Assembly (NCBI RefSeq): GCF_900114835.1
Contig: NZ_FOUJ01000002.1
Coordinates: 328,374-392,373 of the forward strand
DNA from: Methanolobus profundi
GTDB lineage: Archaea > Halobacteriota > Methanosarcinia > Methanosarcinales > Methanosarcinaceae
DNA: 64,000 nucleotides
Direction: 5' to 3'
Under the pieces are notes generated by a model, which made no database searches, was not told where the DNA came from, and saw only the letters and a list, made by a program, of their open reading frames with translations. The position numbers were made by a program, and so were the translations under genes. Shown in pieces: positions 43,890 through 53,069 of the stretch; within the stretch, counting starts at the first letter, position 1; each line of letters opens with the position of its first letter.

Positions 43890-45710
43890 ATGCCAATTAA
43901 AAAACTGTTCTTTTTAATAGCCATTCTTCTGATACTCACAGCCAACGCTAACGCTCTGGGCATCAGGGAAGAGGATATATGGATATTCCAGGGTGCTTAT
44001 GAGCTTGGAATAGGGGACAGGGCATATCTTGAAGGTTTCACCCTTAAAGTTTACGAGATAGACAGCACCAATGAAGCATCTACCACCCTTCTTATCTACA
44101 GGAATGCTGCGTTCAAAGAAGCCTTTGAGGCAGATACCGGATTGAACAATGAGTATATATACAACAGTGAGCTCAAGATCGATGTCATAGATATTGATAA
44201 TGACGTGGTATCCCTTGAGATATACAAGAAGAAGACAGAACTTGTATGGATCAACGATATACCGAAGACATCATTCAAGACCGGGGACACACTTTCAGGA
44301 GATAATTACCGAATAACCCTTGCAGGCATCAATGAAGAAGGAGCCCTTATAGAAGTTGAATATGAAGGTGAGCAGTTTGAAGGGACCTACGTGTCAGGAG
44401 AACACCAGAAGTTCTCTGATGAGTTCATGATCAACATAATATACCTGAAAAAAGACACAAAAGAGGTCTTTATCGAAACACTCAAACCCGGTGCACCGCA
44501 GATAATGATCGAGAATGCCGATCTTAAGGATAGTTACGAACCCAACGAGTATGTGGAATACGAGCTTATAGTCACAAACAATGGGACAATACCCCTGCAT
44601 GGGATCATGCTCACTACTGAATCTGATGACGGTAATGTTGAAGTTGTCAGCCAGCAGCATTCCATACTGGAACAGGGAAAATCAAAGGTCTTCCAGATAA
44701 AGGTCGACCCGGATATCGAACCAATGGGAAATGACATCAATATCATCTCGAAGGTCCAGGGTTATGATTACAGAGGGAATGAGTACAATACTGAAGCCAC
44801 TACAGTAGCACATGTCAAACCATATATCGCTATTGAAAAAGAAGTGATATCAAAGGACAAGCCATCAGAAGATCCGGAGTTTGGAACTGAACAGTATTTC
44901 CAGATATTGATAACTCTTGAGAACAAGGCGAATTTCCAGACAGCGGTAACAGTCACTGATGAACTGCCAGAATCATTCATCCCTGATGATCTCGAGGACA
45001 CGGAATGGGTACTATCCCTTGATGCAGGAGAAACAAAGACAATAGAATACTTTGCATCACCTACAGAACCTGGAGATTTCACATTCACACCTGCCACGGT
45101 AGTATGGAAAGATGGTGGAGAAACATACACACTTACATCTGAAGAGATCGACCAGACATTCCATGTGAGCGGCTCGAAGGTTGTCCTGACAAAGAGGATA
45201 AGTTCCAGCTATATGCTAATTGGAGAAGAGATAACTGTTCAGATCATAGCCAGCAATGATGGTGACAGAACTATTGATGCTTCCTTCCAGGAGACAATTC
45301 CTGAAGAACTTGCCTTTGTAAAAGGTGATGATAACTGGCAGGGCACCCTGGAAGCAGGGGAGAGCAGAGAATTCAGCTACACTTTGAGAGCACAAAGCGC
45401 TGGAGAGATATACATACCCGGAACCGAACTTAGCTACACTAATGAGAACGACAGGAAAGATAAAGCGACAACTGATGAGATATTCCTTTATATCGACGAG
45501 CCTCTCCCGGGTGATGATGAAGTGTACTTTGAGGAGAGCTATGCTGAAGAGAACATTGACTATACTCCGGTTTCCCATACCACTGAACCAGTTGAGATGA
45601 CAGGAGTTGGAGCAGCTGGTTTCCTTGCATCATCATTTATCGGTCTTTTTGTGATAATAGCACTTGTACCTGCCTTTGCATATTTATATATAATCAGAAT
45701 ATATAAGTAA
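43890..45710 (+). CDS. Exported DUF11-like repeat protein with C-terminal membrane anchor
   Basis: A 606-residue protein. Signal peptide KKLFFLIAILLILTANANA. The first 200 residues are an unrecognised beta domain; from about 205 come three immunoglobulin-like or DUF11-type repeats, each with phrases like YELIVTNNGTIPLHGIMLT, NKANFQTAVTVTDELPESF and IIASNDGDRTIDASFQETIPEEL. A C-terminal helix (FLASSFIGLFVIIALVPAFAYLYII, split) anchors it with a short basic tail. It may be the surface component or partner of the exporter encoded upstream. ATG at 43890; TATA-like AAATATATAG is close upstream but the gene follows the permeases by only 27 bases. Confidence 0.7.
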   Translation: MPIKKLFFLIAILLILTANANALGIREEDIWIFQGAYELGIGDRAYLEGFTLKVYEIDSTNEASTTLLIYRNAAFKEAFEADTGLNNEYIYNSELKIDVIDIDNDVVSLEIYKKKTELVWINDIPKTSFKTGDTLSGDNYRITLAGINEEGALIEVEYEGEQFEGTYVSGEHQKFSDEFMINIIYLKKDTKEVFIETLKPGAPQIMIENADLKDSYEPNEYVEYELIVTNNGTIPLHGIMLTTESDDGNVEVVSQQHSILEQGKSKVFQIKVDPDIEPMGNDINIISKVQGYDYRGNEYNTEATTVAHVKPYIAIEKEVISKDKPSEDPEFGTEQYFQILITLENKANFQTAVTVTDELPESFIPDDLEDTEWVLSLDAGETKTIEYFASPTEPGDFTFTPATVVWKDGGETYTLTSEEIDQTFHVSGSKVVLTKRISSSYMLIGEEITVQIIASNDGDRTIDASFQETIPEELAFVKGDDNWQGTLEAGESREFSYTLRAQSAGEIYIPGTELSYTNENDRKDKATTDEIFLYIDEPLPGDDEVYFEESYAEENIDYTPVSHTTEPVEMTGVGAAGFLASSFIGLFVIIALVPAFAYLYIIRIYK

Positions 45711-45739
45711 GAGAAGTTGTTCAACGGGAGATAAGTAGC

Positions 45740-46162
45740 ATGGAAATAATGGCATTCATAGGATCTGCAATGCTTTTTGCAACATTTGCCGCACTCGTGC
45801 TCTTTGTCCTGATAAACATGTCATCAAGACTTGCGCTTCTGATCCTTTTCGTGACACCGGTATTAATTGTTCTTTTGATCCCGGAGATATCCATTGCCTT
45901 CCTTTCCTATCAACAGATGCTGCTTGCAGAAGGACTTGTACCTATCAACAATTTCCACATATTACTGATGCTCTGGTCAACTCTTATAGGAATTGTCCTG
46001 TACACTGAATTCCTGACATGGTACCTCAGCAAAGGAAGAGGAATGAGAAAGGTGAGAACAGGTACTGGTACAGGTCAGAAGTCAAACCCATTTGCAACTT
46101 TCAAGGAAAATCTGGCATTTGCTATCGAGAAAGCAAAAGAAGATATGCAGAACCGTAAGTAA
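45740..46162 (+). CDS. Small membrane protein of the exporter operon
   Basis: A 140-residue protein with three predicted membrane helices (about 5-27, 29-50 and 70-93) and a basic, Gly/Thr-rich cytoplasmic tail (GRGMRKVRTGTGTGQKSN then KENLAFAIEKAKEDMQNRK). Not recognised as a family. It lies 29 bases after the DUF11-like gene with a GGGAGATAAG ribosome site, so it belongs to the exporter operon. Possible role in assembly of the complex; this is a guess from position. Confidence 0.65.
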   Translation: MEIMAFIGSAMLFATFAALVLFVLINMSSRLALLILFVTPVLIVLLIPEISIAFLSYQQMLLAEGLVPINNFHILLMLWSTLIGIVLYTEFLTWYLSKGRGMRKVRTGTGTGQKSNPFATFKENLAFAIEKAKEDMQNRK

Positions 46163-46237
46163 TCCCCATATTTTTCCAGTTCATTTTCCATTAAGGTTTA
46201 TTAGGAATAGGGAGTTTATCCTTATGGGGGAAACATC

Positions 46238-46519
46238 CTGACAGATGAGAACGAGATAGTTGTAGGTGAGAGTGCAGAAGAAGAAGAAACTGTACTGGAA
46301 CCATGGAGGTCCGCTTTCTATTCTCTTGTATTTCCCGGACTCGGCCAGATGCACAATGGCGAACAAGGAAGAGGTTCCTACTATTTTGTAATTACTTTCA
46401 TACTGATAATATCATCATATCTTGTGGTGACGATGCTCATATTGGTGGTCTTCTGGATATACAATGTATACCAGGCCTACACCTATGCCAGAAGATACGA
46501 AGCTGCAAAAAAAGCCTAG
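46238..46519 (+). CDS. TM2-like small membrane protein, start codon irregular
   Basis: A 93-residue frame not callable with standard starts. It reads an acidic N-terminus (TDENEIVVGESAEEEE), then WRSAFYSLVFPGLGQMHNG, GRGSYYFVITFILIISSYL and a third hydrophobic stretch ending IYNVYQAYTYA-RRYEAAKKA. The PGLGQ-x-x-NG-x-x-x-RG motif is that of TM2/DUF5683-type proteins. The frame is bounded by a TAG at 46208-46210, and between the two only CTG (46238) could start it; an ATG at 46224 is one base out of frame behind a run of five G. Last gene of the exporter operon; a terminator follows. Confidence 0.65.
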   Translation: MTDENEIVVGESAEEEETVLEPWRSAFYSLVFPGLGQMHNGEQGRGSYYFVITFILIISSYLVVTMLILVVFWIYNVYQAYTYARRYEAAKKA

Positions 46520-46534
46520 ATCAAAAAAGAAGTA

Positions 46535-46554
46535 AAAGGAGCATCAACTCCTTT
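46535..46554. terminator. Bidirectional terminator between the exporter operon and the AIM24 gene
   Basis: AAAGGAG/CTCCTTT, 7-bp perfect arms, 6-base loop, between convergent genes with A/T tracts at both sides. Confidence 0.6.
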
Positions 46555-47407
46555 ATGCAGGATTGTTCCTGTTGTAAGGTGCAGCTGCAAGAGAAGCGAC
46601 GTTACCTCCAGCGATATAATTGTAGACCGGCTGTGTAGGTGCAACCCAAACTGCTCCTGTTCCTTCGAATGTCTGAAGAAGACCTTCACCTGATGTCAGT
46701 TTTCCTGCAATTCCGCTTCCTGCCCTTACTACACTGAAATTGATAGAATCAGATCTTAGAAGAGCGAAGTTACCATCGACCTGGAGTTTCTCATTATCCA
46801 GATTATATTTCAAGATCTCAGACATCGGAACAGGGCTCTCAAGGATGCATATACCAGTTCCGCTGATCTTTGTCTGGAACCAGCCTTCTCCTCCAAGCAA
46901 GCCTGCACTTATGTTCTTCTGGCTTGCAACACCAACTTCCAGAGTTGATTCTGAGCAGTAGAAGATACCTTTATCGACAATAATAGAACCGCCTTCAAGT
47001 TTCACAATGATGAAATGACTGAAACTTGGTTCAAGGAAAACCTCACCTGTCCCCTTATAGAGAGGGTTGAAAGCTGACTCGTTCGTGAGCTTGTTCTTGA
47101 GCATCTTCTTTGCAAGGCCACCAACTCCACCTATGTTGGCATCGCATGCAATGTTACCTTTAAGGAACTGAAGTGCCCCCGGCTCGATTATAACACCACT
47201 GTTATCGAGTGTGATCTTCACCTGTTTCAGGGACATACCTGCCTTATCAGCATAATAGAGATTCTTTGCAAGAGCAGGGTTCTTACTGCCGGTCAAAGAT
47301 CGGTACTCAAGTATCTCTGCTTTGAAGTTGCTTTTATCGGCACTGTCAAGAACATTAATGTTGTCATAGAATTTTTCACTTATGATACCACATCCAAGAA
47401 AAACCAC
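46553..47407 (-). CDS. AIM24 family protein
   Basis: A 284-residue protein of the AIM24/TIGR00266 family, a double-stranded beta-helix fold with internal pseudo-repeats. Typical segments are VIIEPGALQFLKGNI, GTGEVFLEPSFSHFIIVKL, STLEVGVASQKN, GEGWFQTKISGTGICILESP and GEGLLQTFEGTGAVWVAPTQ. The yeast namesake is mitochondrial; the role in archaea is unknown, possibly membrane association. Starts with GTG at 47407. An unusual 25-bp AT-only inverted repeat lies in its promoter region. Confidence 0.9.
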   Translation of the reverse strand: MVFLGCGIISEKFYDNINVLDSADKSNFKAEILEYRSLTGSKNPALAKNLYYADKAGMSLKQVKITLDNSGVIIEPGALQFLKGNIACDANIGGVGGLAKKMLKNKLTNESAFNPLYKGTGEVFLEPSFSHFIIVKLEGGSIIVDKGIFYCSESTLEVGVASQKNISAGLLGGEGWFQTKISGTGICILESPVPMSEILKYNLDNEKLQVDGNFALLRSDSINFSVVRAGSGIAGKLTSGEGLLQTFEGTGAVWVAPTQPVYNYIAGGNVASLAAAPYNRNNPA

Positions 47408-47439
47408 ATCAATAGCCTTACCCTATTGTTGCAGAGTAA

Positions 47440-47464
47440 ATATATTATTATATAAATAATATAT
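47440..47464. promoter_or_regulatory. AT-only perfect inverted repeat in a divergent promoter
   Basis: ATATATTATT/AATAATATAT, 10-bp arms, 5-base ATATA spacer. It lies between the divergent AIM24 and hydrolase genes and overlaps the probable TATA region of AIM24. Confidence 0.5.
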
Positions 47465-47543
47465 AAGCATATCTATATGGATTTTTAACCTTTCAGCCCA
47501 CATAAGAAGTATAGATATAAATCTGTCACGGAATCGATCCACA

Positions 47544-48335
47544 GTGCTACCAAATCCCAGAAAATATGGAACAGAACCTTACAGAATCGCAGTCATTCAT
47601 GGAGGACCGGGAGCTCCGGGAACTGTAGCAGAGCTTGCTGCGGGACTGGCTGGCAGATCAGGAAAAGGAGTTTTGGAACCTCTTCAGACATCCATGAGCA
47701 TCGAAGGCCAGATCAGTGAACTAAAGAGAATGCTTAGAAGACACGGAAAACTGCCATTGACCCTTGTGGGACATTCATGGGGTGCATGGCTTGCTTTTTT
47801 ATTTGCTGCACGCTACCCATCCTATGTAAAAAAGCTGATACTCATTGCAAGCGGACCATTTGAAGAAAAGTATGCCACAACAATAATGCAGACAAGACTT
47901 GACCGCATGAGCAAGGAAGGCATAGAAGAGTACCTGCATCTCAGTTCAAAGATGAGCGACCCTTCTGTCAGGAATAAGAACCATTTCTTCACCAGATTCG
48001 GAAAGCTCATGTCATCTGCCGATTCATTCGACCTTGTACCCTTTGAAGAAACACATCTTGGTTTTCACCATGATGTGAACAAGAGCGTATGGAGCGAGGC
48101 AAGCTACCTCAGGAAAAGTGGAAAACTCCTGAGGACAGGTTTCCAGATCAAATGTCCGGTGGTTGCGATACATGGATGTTATGATCCGCACCCGTTCGAA
48201 GGTGTGGAAGAACCATTATCAAGAGTTATCATTGATCTTAGATTCATACTGCTGGAAAAATGCGGGCACTATCCGTGGCTGGAAAGACATGCTTCTGAGG
48301 AATTCTACCAGTTGATGGAAAAAGAGGTCATCTAA
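47544..48335 (+). CDS. Alpha/beta hydrolase
   Basis: A 263-residue serine hydrolase. Oxyanion loop IHGGPGAPG, nucleophile elbow VGHSWGAW (Ser), acid at HGCYDPHP (Asp) and base at CGHYPWLER (His). HGGPG near the start is typical of proline iminopeptidase-like and related hydrolases. Substrate unknown. Starts with GTG at 47544; a TATA-like AGATATAAAT about 27 bases upstream and lack of a ribosome site suggest a leaderless transcript. Confidence 0.85.
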   Translation: MLPNPRKYGTEPYRIAVIHGGPGAPGTVAELAAGLAGRSGKGVLEPLQTSMSIEGQISELKRMLRRHGKLPLTLVGHSWGAWLAFLFAARYPSYVKKLILIASGPFEEKYATTIMQTRLDRMSKEGIEEYLHLSSKMSDPSVRNKNHFFTRFGKLMSSADSFDLVPFEETHLGFHHDVNKSVWSEASYLRKSGKLLRTGFQIKCPVVAIHGCYDPHPFEGVEEPLSRVIIDLRFILLEKCGHYPWLERHASEEFYQLMEKEVI

Positions 48336-48368
48336 AAAAAGAAATTATAAATAAAAAGAGAAGAAGGA

Positions 48369-50141
48369 TCACTCATCACCAACATCGTGATAGTAATACT
48401 CTCCCTTTGCTTTCTGTTCTCTGTCAAGTCTTGAGTCTGGCTTGTTGACCCTTGGTCTTGATGTATCCTCATCACGCCTGAATGTGATATCCAGATTTGC
48501 CAGGAACTTGTTCATACCATCCTGCATACTGGAAGGTTTGTGTGCCTTACCGTAGACTGCAGGTTCACCCTCGAACACTATAAGACGTTCACTGAGCATA
48601 TCGATCATGTAGATATCGTGGTCTACTACCATTGCGGTCTTACGGTTGTTCTCTGCAAACCTCTTGATGACCTTGGTCGCCATGGAACGCTGCTCTACAT
48701 CAAGATGGGCACTTGGCTCGTCGAGAATGTACATATCAGCATCCTGCATGAGACATGCTGCAATGGCAACTCTCTGGAGTTCACCACCACTGAGATCTGT
48801 GACAAGACGTTCGTAGAACTTCTCGATGTTCAATGGTTTAGCGATCTCTGACTGGAAATAACTGCTATCGAACTTGTTGGAGATACCACGCAGGAAATAC
48901 TGCACAGGGATCGGAGTGTCAGCTTTAATGTACTGAGGTTTGTACGCGATCTTGATATCAATGTCCAGTTTACCCTCATCAGGTTCTATCTCCCCTGCAA
49001 GGATCTTAACGAACGTGGATTTTCCGATACCGTTAGGACCCACTATACCGAGCACCTCACCTTCTTTCAGCGAGCCGTCATCAGTGGACAGAGAGAAACC
49101 TTCCCCATATTTCTTGGAGAATGCGTCATAATCAACAAGAGTGTTGATATCGGTCTCGACCCTTGGGGGATGCACTTCGAACTTGATGGCATCGGTGCGT
49201 ATACGCACATTCTCTTCAGGCAGGTAGCCTTTGAGATACTGGTTGATAGCAACACGCACACCTTTTGGATGTGTGACCACACCGTAGGCTCCCGGTTCAC
49301 CGTATGCAACGTGAACGACATCAGCAAGCATGTCAAGTATCGCAAGGTCGTGCTCAACAACGAGCACAGCCTTATCCTTAGCGATCTCCTGGATGAGCTG
49401 TGCGGAGTTGATACGCTGGTGGATATCAAGATAAGGACTTATCTCATCGAAGAAGTAGAAATCAGCATCCTTAGCAGCACATGCTGCAATGGCAACTCTC
49501 TGGAGTTCTCCACCACTGAGCTCTGTTATCTTGCGATCAAGTACATGTGAGAGGTTGAGACGTTCCACAAGTTCCGGGAGTGCACCCTTTTCATCTGTCT
49601 TGTCCAGAAGTTCACTGGTCTTGCCCTTGAATGCCTTTGGAATAAGGTCAACATACTGTGGTTTCTGGGAGACTGTGATGTTACCGTCCACAACATCACT
49701 GAAATAATCATATAGAGCAGTACCTGCGTAGTGCTCAAGCACCTTTTCCCAGTTACCGGTATCTTGTGAGAAGTTAGGTACAAGTGTACCGGAGAGGATC
49801 TGAACTGCGGTACTTTTACCGATACCGTTAGGACCGAGGATACCTGTGACCCTTCCTACCTGTGGGACAGGCAGACCGTAGAGTGCGAAACCGTTGGGTC
49901 CGTACCTGTGGGTCGGTTCTTTAAGGGCTTCAGGAAGCCCGATGATCATAATAGCATCAAAAGGACATTTATGAATACATATTCCACACCCGACACACAT
50001 TTCCTCAGATATGTACGGCTTTCCGTCCTCTCCGAAGACAATGGTCTCATCCCCGGTCCTTACACGGGGACAGTATTTCTCACATTCATGACTGCAGCGT
50101 CTTGGCTGACATCTGTCTTTATTCAATATGGCAATTCGCAT
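48369..50141 (-). CDS. ABCE1/Rli1 ribosome-recycling ATPase
   Basis: Splits ribosomes after termination together with aRF1 or Pelota. At 590 residues it has full length. N-terminal Fe-S domain: the cysteine sets DRCQPRRCSHECEKYCPR and MCVGCGICIHKCPFDAI bind two [4Fe-4S] clusters. Two ABC domains follow: Walker A GPNGIGKST twice, signature LSGGELQRVAIAA twice, with the hinge. Ends with a short acidic tail. Universal in archaea. Secure. Confidence 0.96.
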   Translation of the reverse strand: MRIAILNKDRCQPRRCSHECEKYCPRVRTGDETIVFGEDGKPYISEEMCVGCGICIHKCPFDAIMIIGLPEALKEPTHRYGPNGFALYGLPVPQVGRVTGILGPNGIGKSTAVQILSGTLVPNFSQDTGNWEKVLEHYAGTALYDYFSDVVDGNITVSQKPQYVDLIPKAFKGKTSELLDKTDEKGALPELVERLNLSHVLDRKITELSGGELQRVAIAACAAKDADFYFFDEISPYLDIHQRINSAQLIQEIAKDKAVLVVEHDLAILDMLADVVHVAYGEPGAYGVVTHPKGVRVAINQYLKGYLPEENVRIRTDAIKFEVHPPRVETDINTLVDYDAFSKKYGEGFSLSTDDGSLKEGEVLGIVGPNGIGKSTFVKILAGEIEPDEGKLDIDIKIAYKPQYIKADTPIPVQYFLRGISNKFDSSYFQSEIAKPLNIEKFYERLVTDLSGGELQRVAIAACLMQDADMYILDEPSAHLDVEQRSMATKVIKRFAENNRKTAMVVDHDIYMIDMLSERLIVFEGEPAVYGKAHKPSSMQDGMNKFLANLDITFRRDEDTSRPRVNKPDSRLDREQKAKGEYYYHDVGDE

Positions 50142-50193
50142 GTAGGATCCCTGTCAATAGAATGAAATAAATGATAAAATGAAAAAGAGAAGA

Positions 50194-50610
50194 TCAATTA
50201 AGGAGCAGTGTCCATGTCACCAGACAGAAGTCTATAACGATGAACTCAACATAGAACCAGTCCTTGAAGCCAAATTCTTTGGCCTTTATCTTAAAGATAG
50301 GGAATGAGAATTTCATTACATAGAAGGAGAGACCTACTATGAACATCATGATCACATACCACTTAATGGTGGGGTCATCGGCGACACCAAGTTGTAGATT
50401 GGCAATTATACCTGCTATTATTCCGATAATAGCTGCAACTGCCGTTTTGATGATACCCTCCTTGTGAGCTAATCTCCTTTCCTCAGGAGTTTTAGCCTTG
50501 TATCCCGGTCTCCTGCCGGAACCTGATGAAGTAGGAGCTGGTTGTGTATTATCAGCAGACTCTTTAGTTGATACTTCTGCTGATTGTTTCTTCTTGGATG
50601 ATTTTGACAA
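50194..50610 (-). CDS. EMC6-like membrane protein
   Basis: A 138-residue protein. The N-terminal 45 residues are polar and disordered (Ser, Lys, Thr, Pro), then three membrane helices: IIKTAVAAIIGIIAGIIANL, WYVIMMFIVGLSFYVMKF and FYVEFIVIDFCLVTWTLLL. The three-helix layout and the TAVAAIIGIIAG start of the first helix resemble archaeal EMC6 homologues, thought to aid membrane protein insertion. The match is by pattern only. Between ABCE1 and an MBL-fold gene, all on the minus strand, but spacing does not force one operon. Confidence 0.6.
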   Translation of the reverse strand: MSKSSKKKQSAEVSTKESADNTQPAPTSSGSGRRPGYKAKTPEERRLAHKEGIIKTAVAAIIGIIAGIIANLQLGVADDPTIKWYVIMMFIVGLSFYVMKFSFPIFKIKAKEFGFKDWFYVEFIVIDFCLVTWTLLLN

Positions 50611-50696
50611 TTGATCTGATCTCCTGGTACAACTTGGATAGTGTGGTACTATAAACCCAGATAGTTATATAAATGTTTATCCTGCACATGGCAACA

Positions 50697-51710
50697 TTAT
50701 ACAAATTCATTGCTCAGGACATTATCGATCTCATCAATAGAAAGTGCATTAAAACCGATAGAACCGAGATGTTTTGCGAATCTTCCCGGTCTGTGACCAT
50801 TGGGATGATAGACCACAGTACATTCGGGATCTATATCTTCTACCATGCTCACAAGACCCCTGGCATCCAGATGATCACTTATCTGGATCGCAGGATAACG
50901 ATAATCGCTACGCCCGGTCATGACAAATTTTGATATATGGGATGGCAACGTGCCAAGGTCCCACGGAGGGACAATGCTTATGCAATCACTACAGGACTCA
51001 CCGATATAGGACAGTTCACCTGCATCATCAAGAAGAGTACGTGTCAGGGCCAGGGATTGTTCATCCATCTCAATGACCCCATCATAACCAAGTTCCCTGA
51101 GCAGCTCCACTGCCCTCTGTGCCTTACCGAATGCATAGGCTCCAAAAGCTATGGATGGATTATCCTTGAAAGCACACTCAAAACCTGAGATATCATCCTC
51201 GAAATAGCAGGAGGTGTCCCCTGGATCGCCATAGTTGGCCTCGGTTATCAGGACATCACAGTCAGGAAGCATGGAAGCATCCTTTACATCACCTGTCACA
51301 AGTATCCTTGTACCAAGTTCGTTCTCCCAAAGGAATGAGGTTGAACCAACTGTGTGGAAGTTGTGGAATGTCCTGACCTTAACGCCCTTTATCTCTACGG
51401 TGTCTCCTACCTTGAACGTTCTTCCTGCATACTTGCGCTGGTGACGTATCTCAAGTGCAATAGCAGTTTTTTCAGAACAGACCGCACGGTCGGAGAGCAT
51501 TGCAGATTTGCCATGGTGATCAGAATGTGCGTGAGTAATAAGATAAGCATCGGGTTGTTTGTATTTTGCAGGAGTACGACTGGTGTCCACGGAAAATGTT
51601 ACAAGGTCACCTTCAACGGACCTGAACTTAATAGAAAGATGTGGCTTGAAAGAGCCGCGGGAGTTCTTCTCCCTGAATACCATCACACCAAGGTCGACCA
51701 GTTCCTTCAA
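50697..51710 (-). CDS. MBL-fold metallo-hydrolase (mRNA 3'-end processing factor-like)
   Basis: A 337-residue metallo-beta-lactamase-fold protein. Zinc motifs are LITHAHSDHHGK (HxHxDH), TFHNFHTVGSTS (His), VTGDVKD (Asp) and TVVYHPNGH near the C-terminus. Beta-CASP-like features between are FGAYAFGKAQRAVELL and VMTGRSDYRYP. It resembles small archaeal exonuclease or RNA-processing enzymes of the CPSF/Ysh1 group, but lacks their KH domains. Whether it cuts DNA or RNA is unknown. Confidence 0.82.
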   Translation of the reverse strand: MKELVDLGVMVFREKNSRGSFKPHLSIKFRSVEGDLVTFSVDTSRTPAKYKQPDAYLITHAHSDHHGKSAMLSDRAVCSEKTAIALEIRHQRKYAGRTFKVGDTVEIKGVKVRTFHNFHTVGSTSFLWENELGTRILVTGDVKDASMLPDCDVLITEANYGDPGDTSCYFEDDISGFECAFKDNPSIAFGAYAFGKAQRAVELLRELGYDGVIEMDEQSLALTRTLLDDAGELSYIGESCSDCISIVPPWDLGTLPSHISKFVMTGRSDYRYPAIQISDHLDARGLVSMVEDIDPECTVVYHPNGHRPGRFAKHLGSIGFNALSIDEIDNVLSNEFV

Positions 51711-51815
51711 TTTGCTAAACCCTCGAAGCTAGATCGATCTTAAGTTATTTACGTTTTTGGAAAATACGAAGGAAAATTATTACAAAAGAATAAGAGAGAA
51801 ATAAAGAAAAGATGC

Positions 51816-52085
51816 TTAAAGCACCTTGTTCAGTTCCTCAATAAGGATACCGGCAGTTGTGAGGCCAGTAAAGCGCTTTGCAACGTCACCATCTTTGAGA
51901 ATGATGAGTGTTGGCACTGCCTGAATACCATACTGTGCAGCAAGAGCCTGGTTCTGGTCAACATCTACTACCTTTACCTCGATCTTGTCACCGAGTTCTG
52001 CTTCTACCTTTTCAAGATGTGGTTTCTGCATCTTGCATGGTCCGCACCAGGTTGCACTGAAATCTAAAAGTTCCACTTTGCTCAT
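51816..52085 (-). CDS. Thioredoxin
   Basis: An 89-residue thioredoxin. Active site WCGPCK (Cys14 and Cys17), cis-proline in QAVPTLIIL, and the buried Asp9 region LLDFSATW. Slightly shorter than bacterial thioredoxin, like other methanogen forms. Reduces disulfides in cytoplasmic proteins with a thioredoxin reductase not in this window. GGTGTTTAC precedes the ATG. Single gene. Confidence 0.94.
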   Translation of the reverse strand: MSKVELLDFSATWCGPCKMQKPHLEKVEAELGDKIEVKVVDVDQNQALAAQYGIQAVPTLIILKDGDVAKRFTGLTTAGILIEELNKVL

Positions 52086-52277
52086 ATGTAAACACCTCTG
52101 TATGTATAGTAATGAATTGATTATTTTTAGTTATCGATGCACGCAATATATGACCTGACCGAAAGACCTGCTATTGTATGATCCCCAGAATTCAGCAGTC
52201 CCTTAAAATCGGTAATGCATATTGCATACACAACCATAGCGATATAAGCATAAATAGTTTTCGCTTACTTTATATAC

Positions 52278-53069
52278 TCACATGCGTCTGATCTTCGATG
52301 TAAGATCGAGCGGTTTTGCATAATACGGTGCTGTAGTGACGATGATATCCACATACTTTGCATACTGAGATATCATACCCAGGTCGATCCCACCCACTGC
52401 GATCTCAATTTTTGGATTCAGGGCACGCAGTTCCGGTACGAATGTCTCTAGCTCTTCGGGACTGTAGTGATCAAGGAGCAATATATCTGCCACCGGAGCA
52501 GAGTCCAGAGCCTCTTGCCTTGTACGTGGCTCGATCTCGATCTTCCTCATTGCTTTGAGCTTTACCTGTTTCTCCATGACATCAAGATGGTTCTGTGTTA
52601 CAAGAATGGAATCGCTCAAAGAATTACGATGATGATCCCCTCCACCGATCTTCACAGCCTTTAGCTCATATTTACGGAAACCCGGATGTGTTTTTCGACT
52701 TGTAGCTATCATTATGTCAGGGTTCGATTTCCTTGCAAGCTCAACGGCAAATCGGGTCTTTGACGCGATAGAGCAGACCATTGAAAGGAAGGTCTGGGAT
52801 ATACGCCAGAGTTTGAAAAGTGTCGGGAGATCCCCCTGAGCCTCAAAGATAACATCATTTGGATTGAACTCCGCACCGTTGTCAACCATGCTCACAACCT
52901 CAAGACCATTCTTCCTGTAGAACGCTGCAAGATCATCCATACACGCTGCCACCCCGTGTTCCCTTGATTTGATACGAAGCCTTCCACTACCTTCTATACC
53001 AAGGAACTCTGTGGTCTCGTCGCCGTAAGGACAATCCTCCGAAAGATAAAGGTCAAAAAAATCGATCAT
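52278..53069 (-). CDS. Quinolinate phosphoribosyltransferase-family protein (ModD-like)
   Basis: A 263-residue type II phosphoribosyltransferase relative. The N-terminus FFDLYLSEDCPYGDETTEFLGI matches the ModD subgroup (LxxEDxPYGDxTT), followed by LWRISQTFLSMVCSIASKTRF, ATSRKTHPGFRKYELKAVKIGGGDHHRNSL with PRPP-binding residues (split at residue 140) and VADILLLDHYSPEEL. True NadC is close in sequence, so the substrate is not certain; ModD genes usually sit near molybdate transport genes, which are absent here. ATG at 53069 has AGGTGAGCACC before it. Confidence 0.75.
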   Translation of the reverse strand: MIDFFDLYLSEDCPYGDETTEFLGIEGSGRLRIKSREHGVAACMDDLAAFYRKNGLEVVSMVDNGAEFNPNDVIFEAQGDLPTLFKLWRISQTFLSMVCSIASKTRFAVELARKSNPDIMIATSRKTHPGFRKYELKAVKIGGGDHHRNSLSDSILVTQNHLDVMEKQVKLKAMRKIEIEPRTRQEALDSAPVADILLLDHYSPEELETFVPELRALNPKIEIAVGGIDLGMISQYAKYVDIIVTTAPYYAKPLDLTSKIRRM

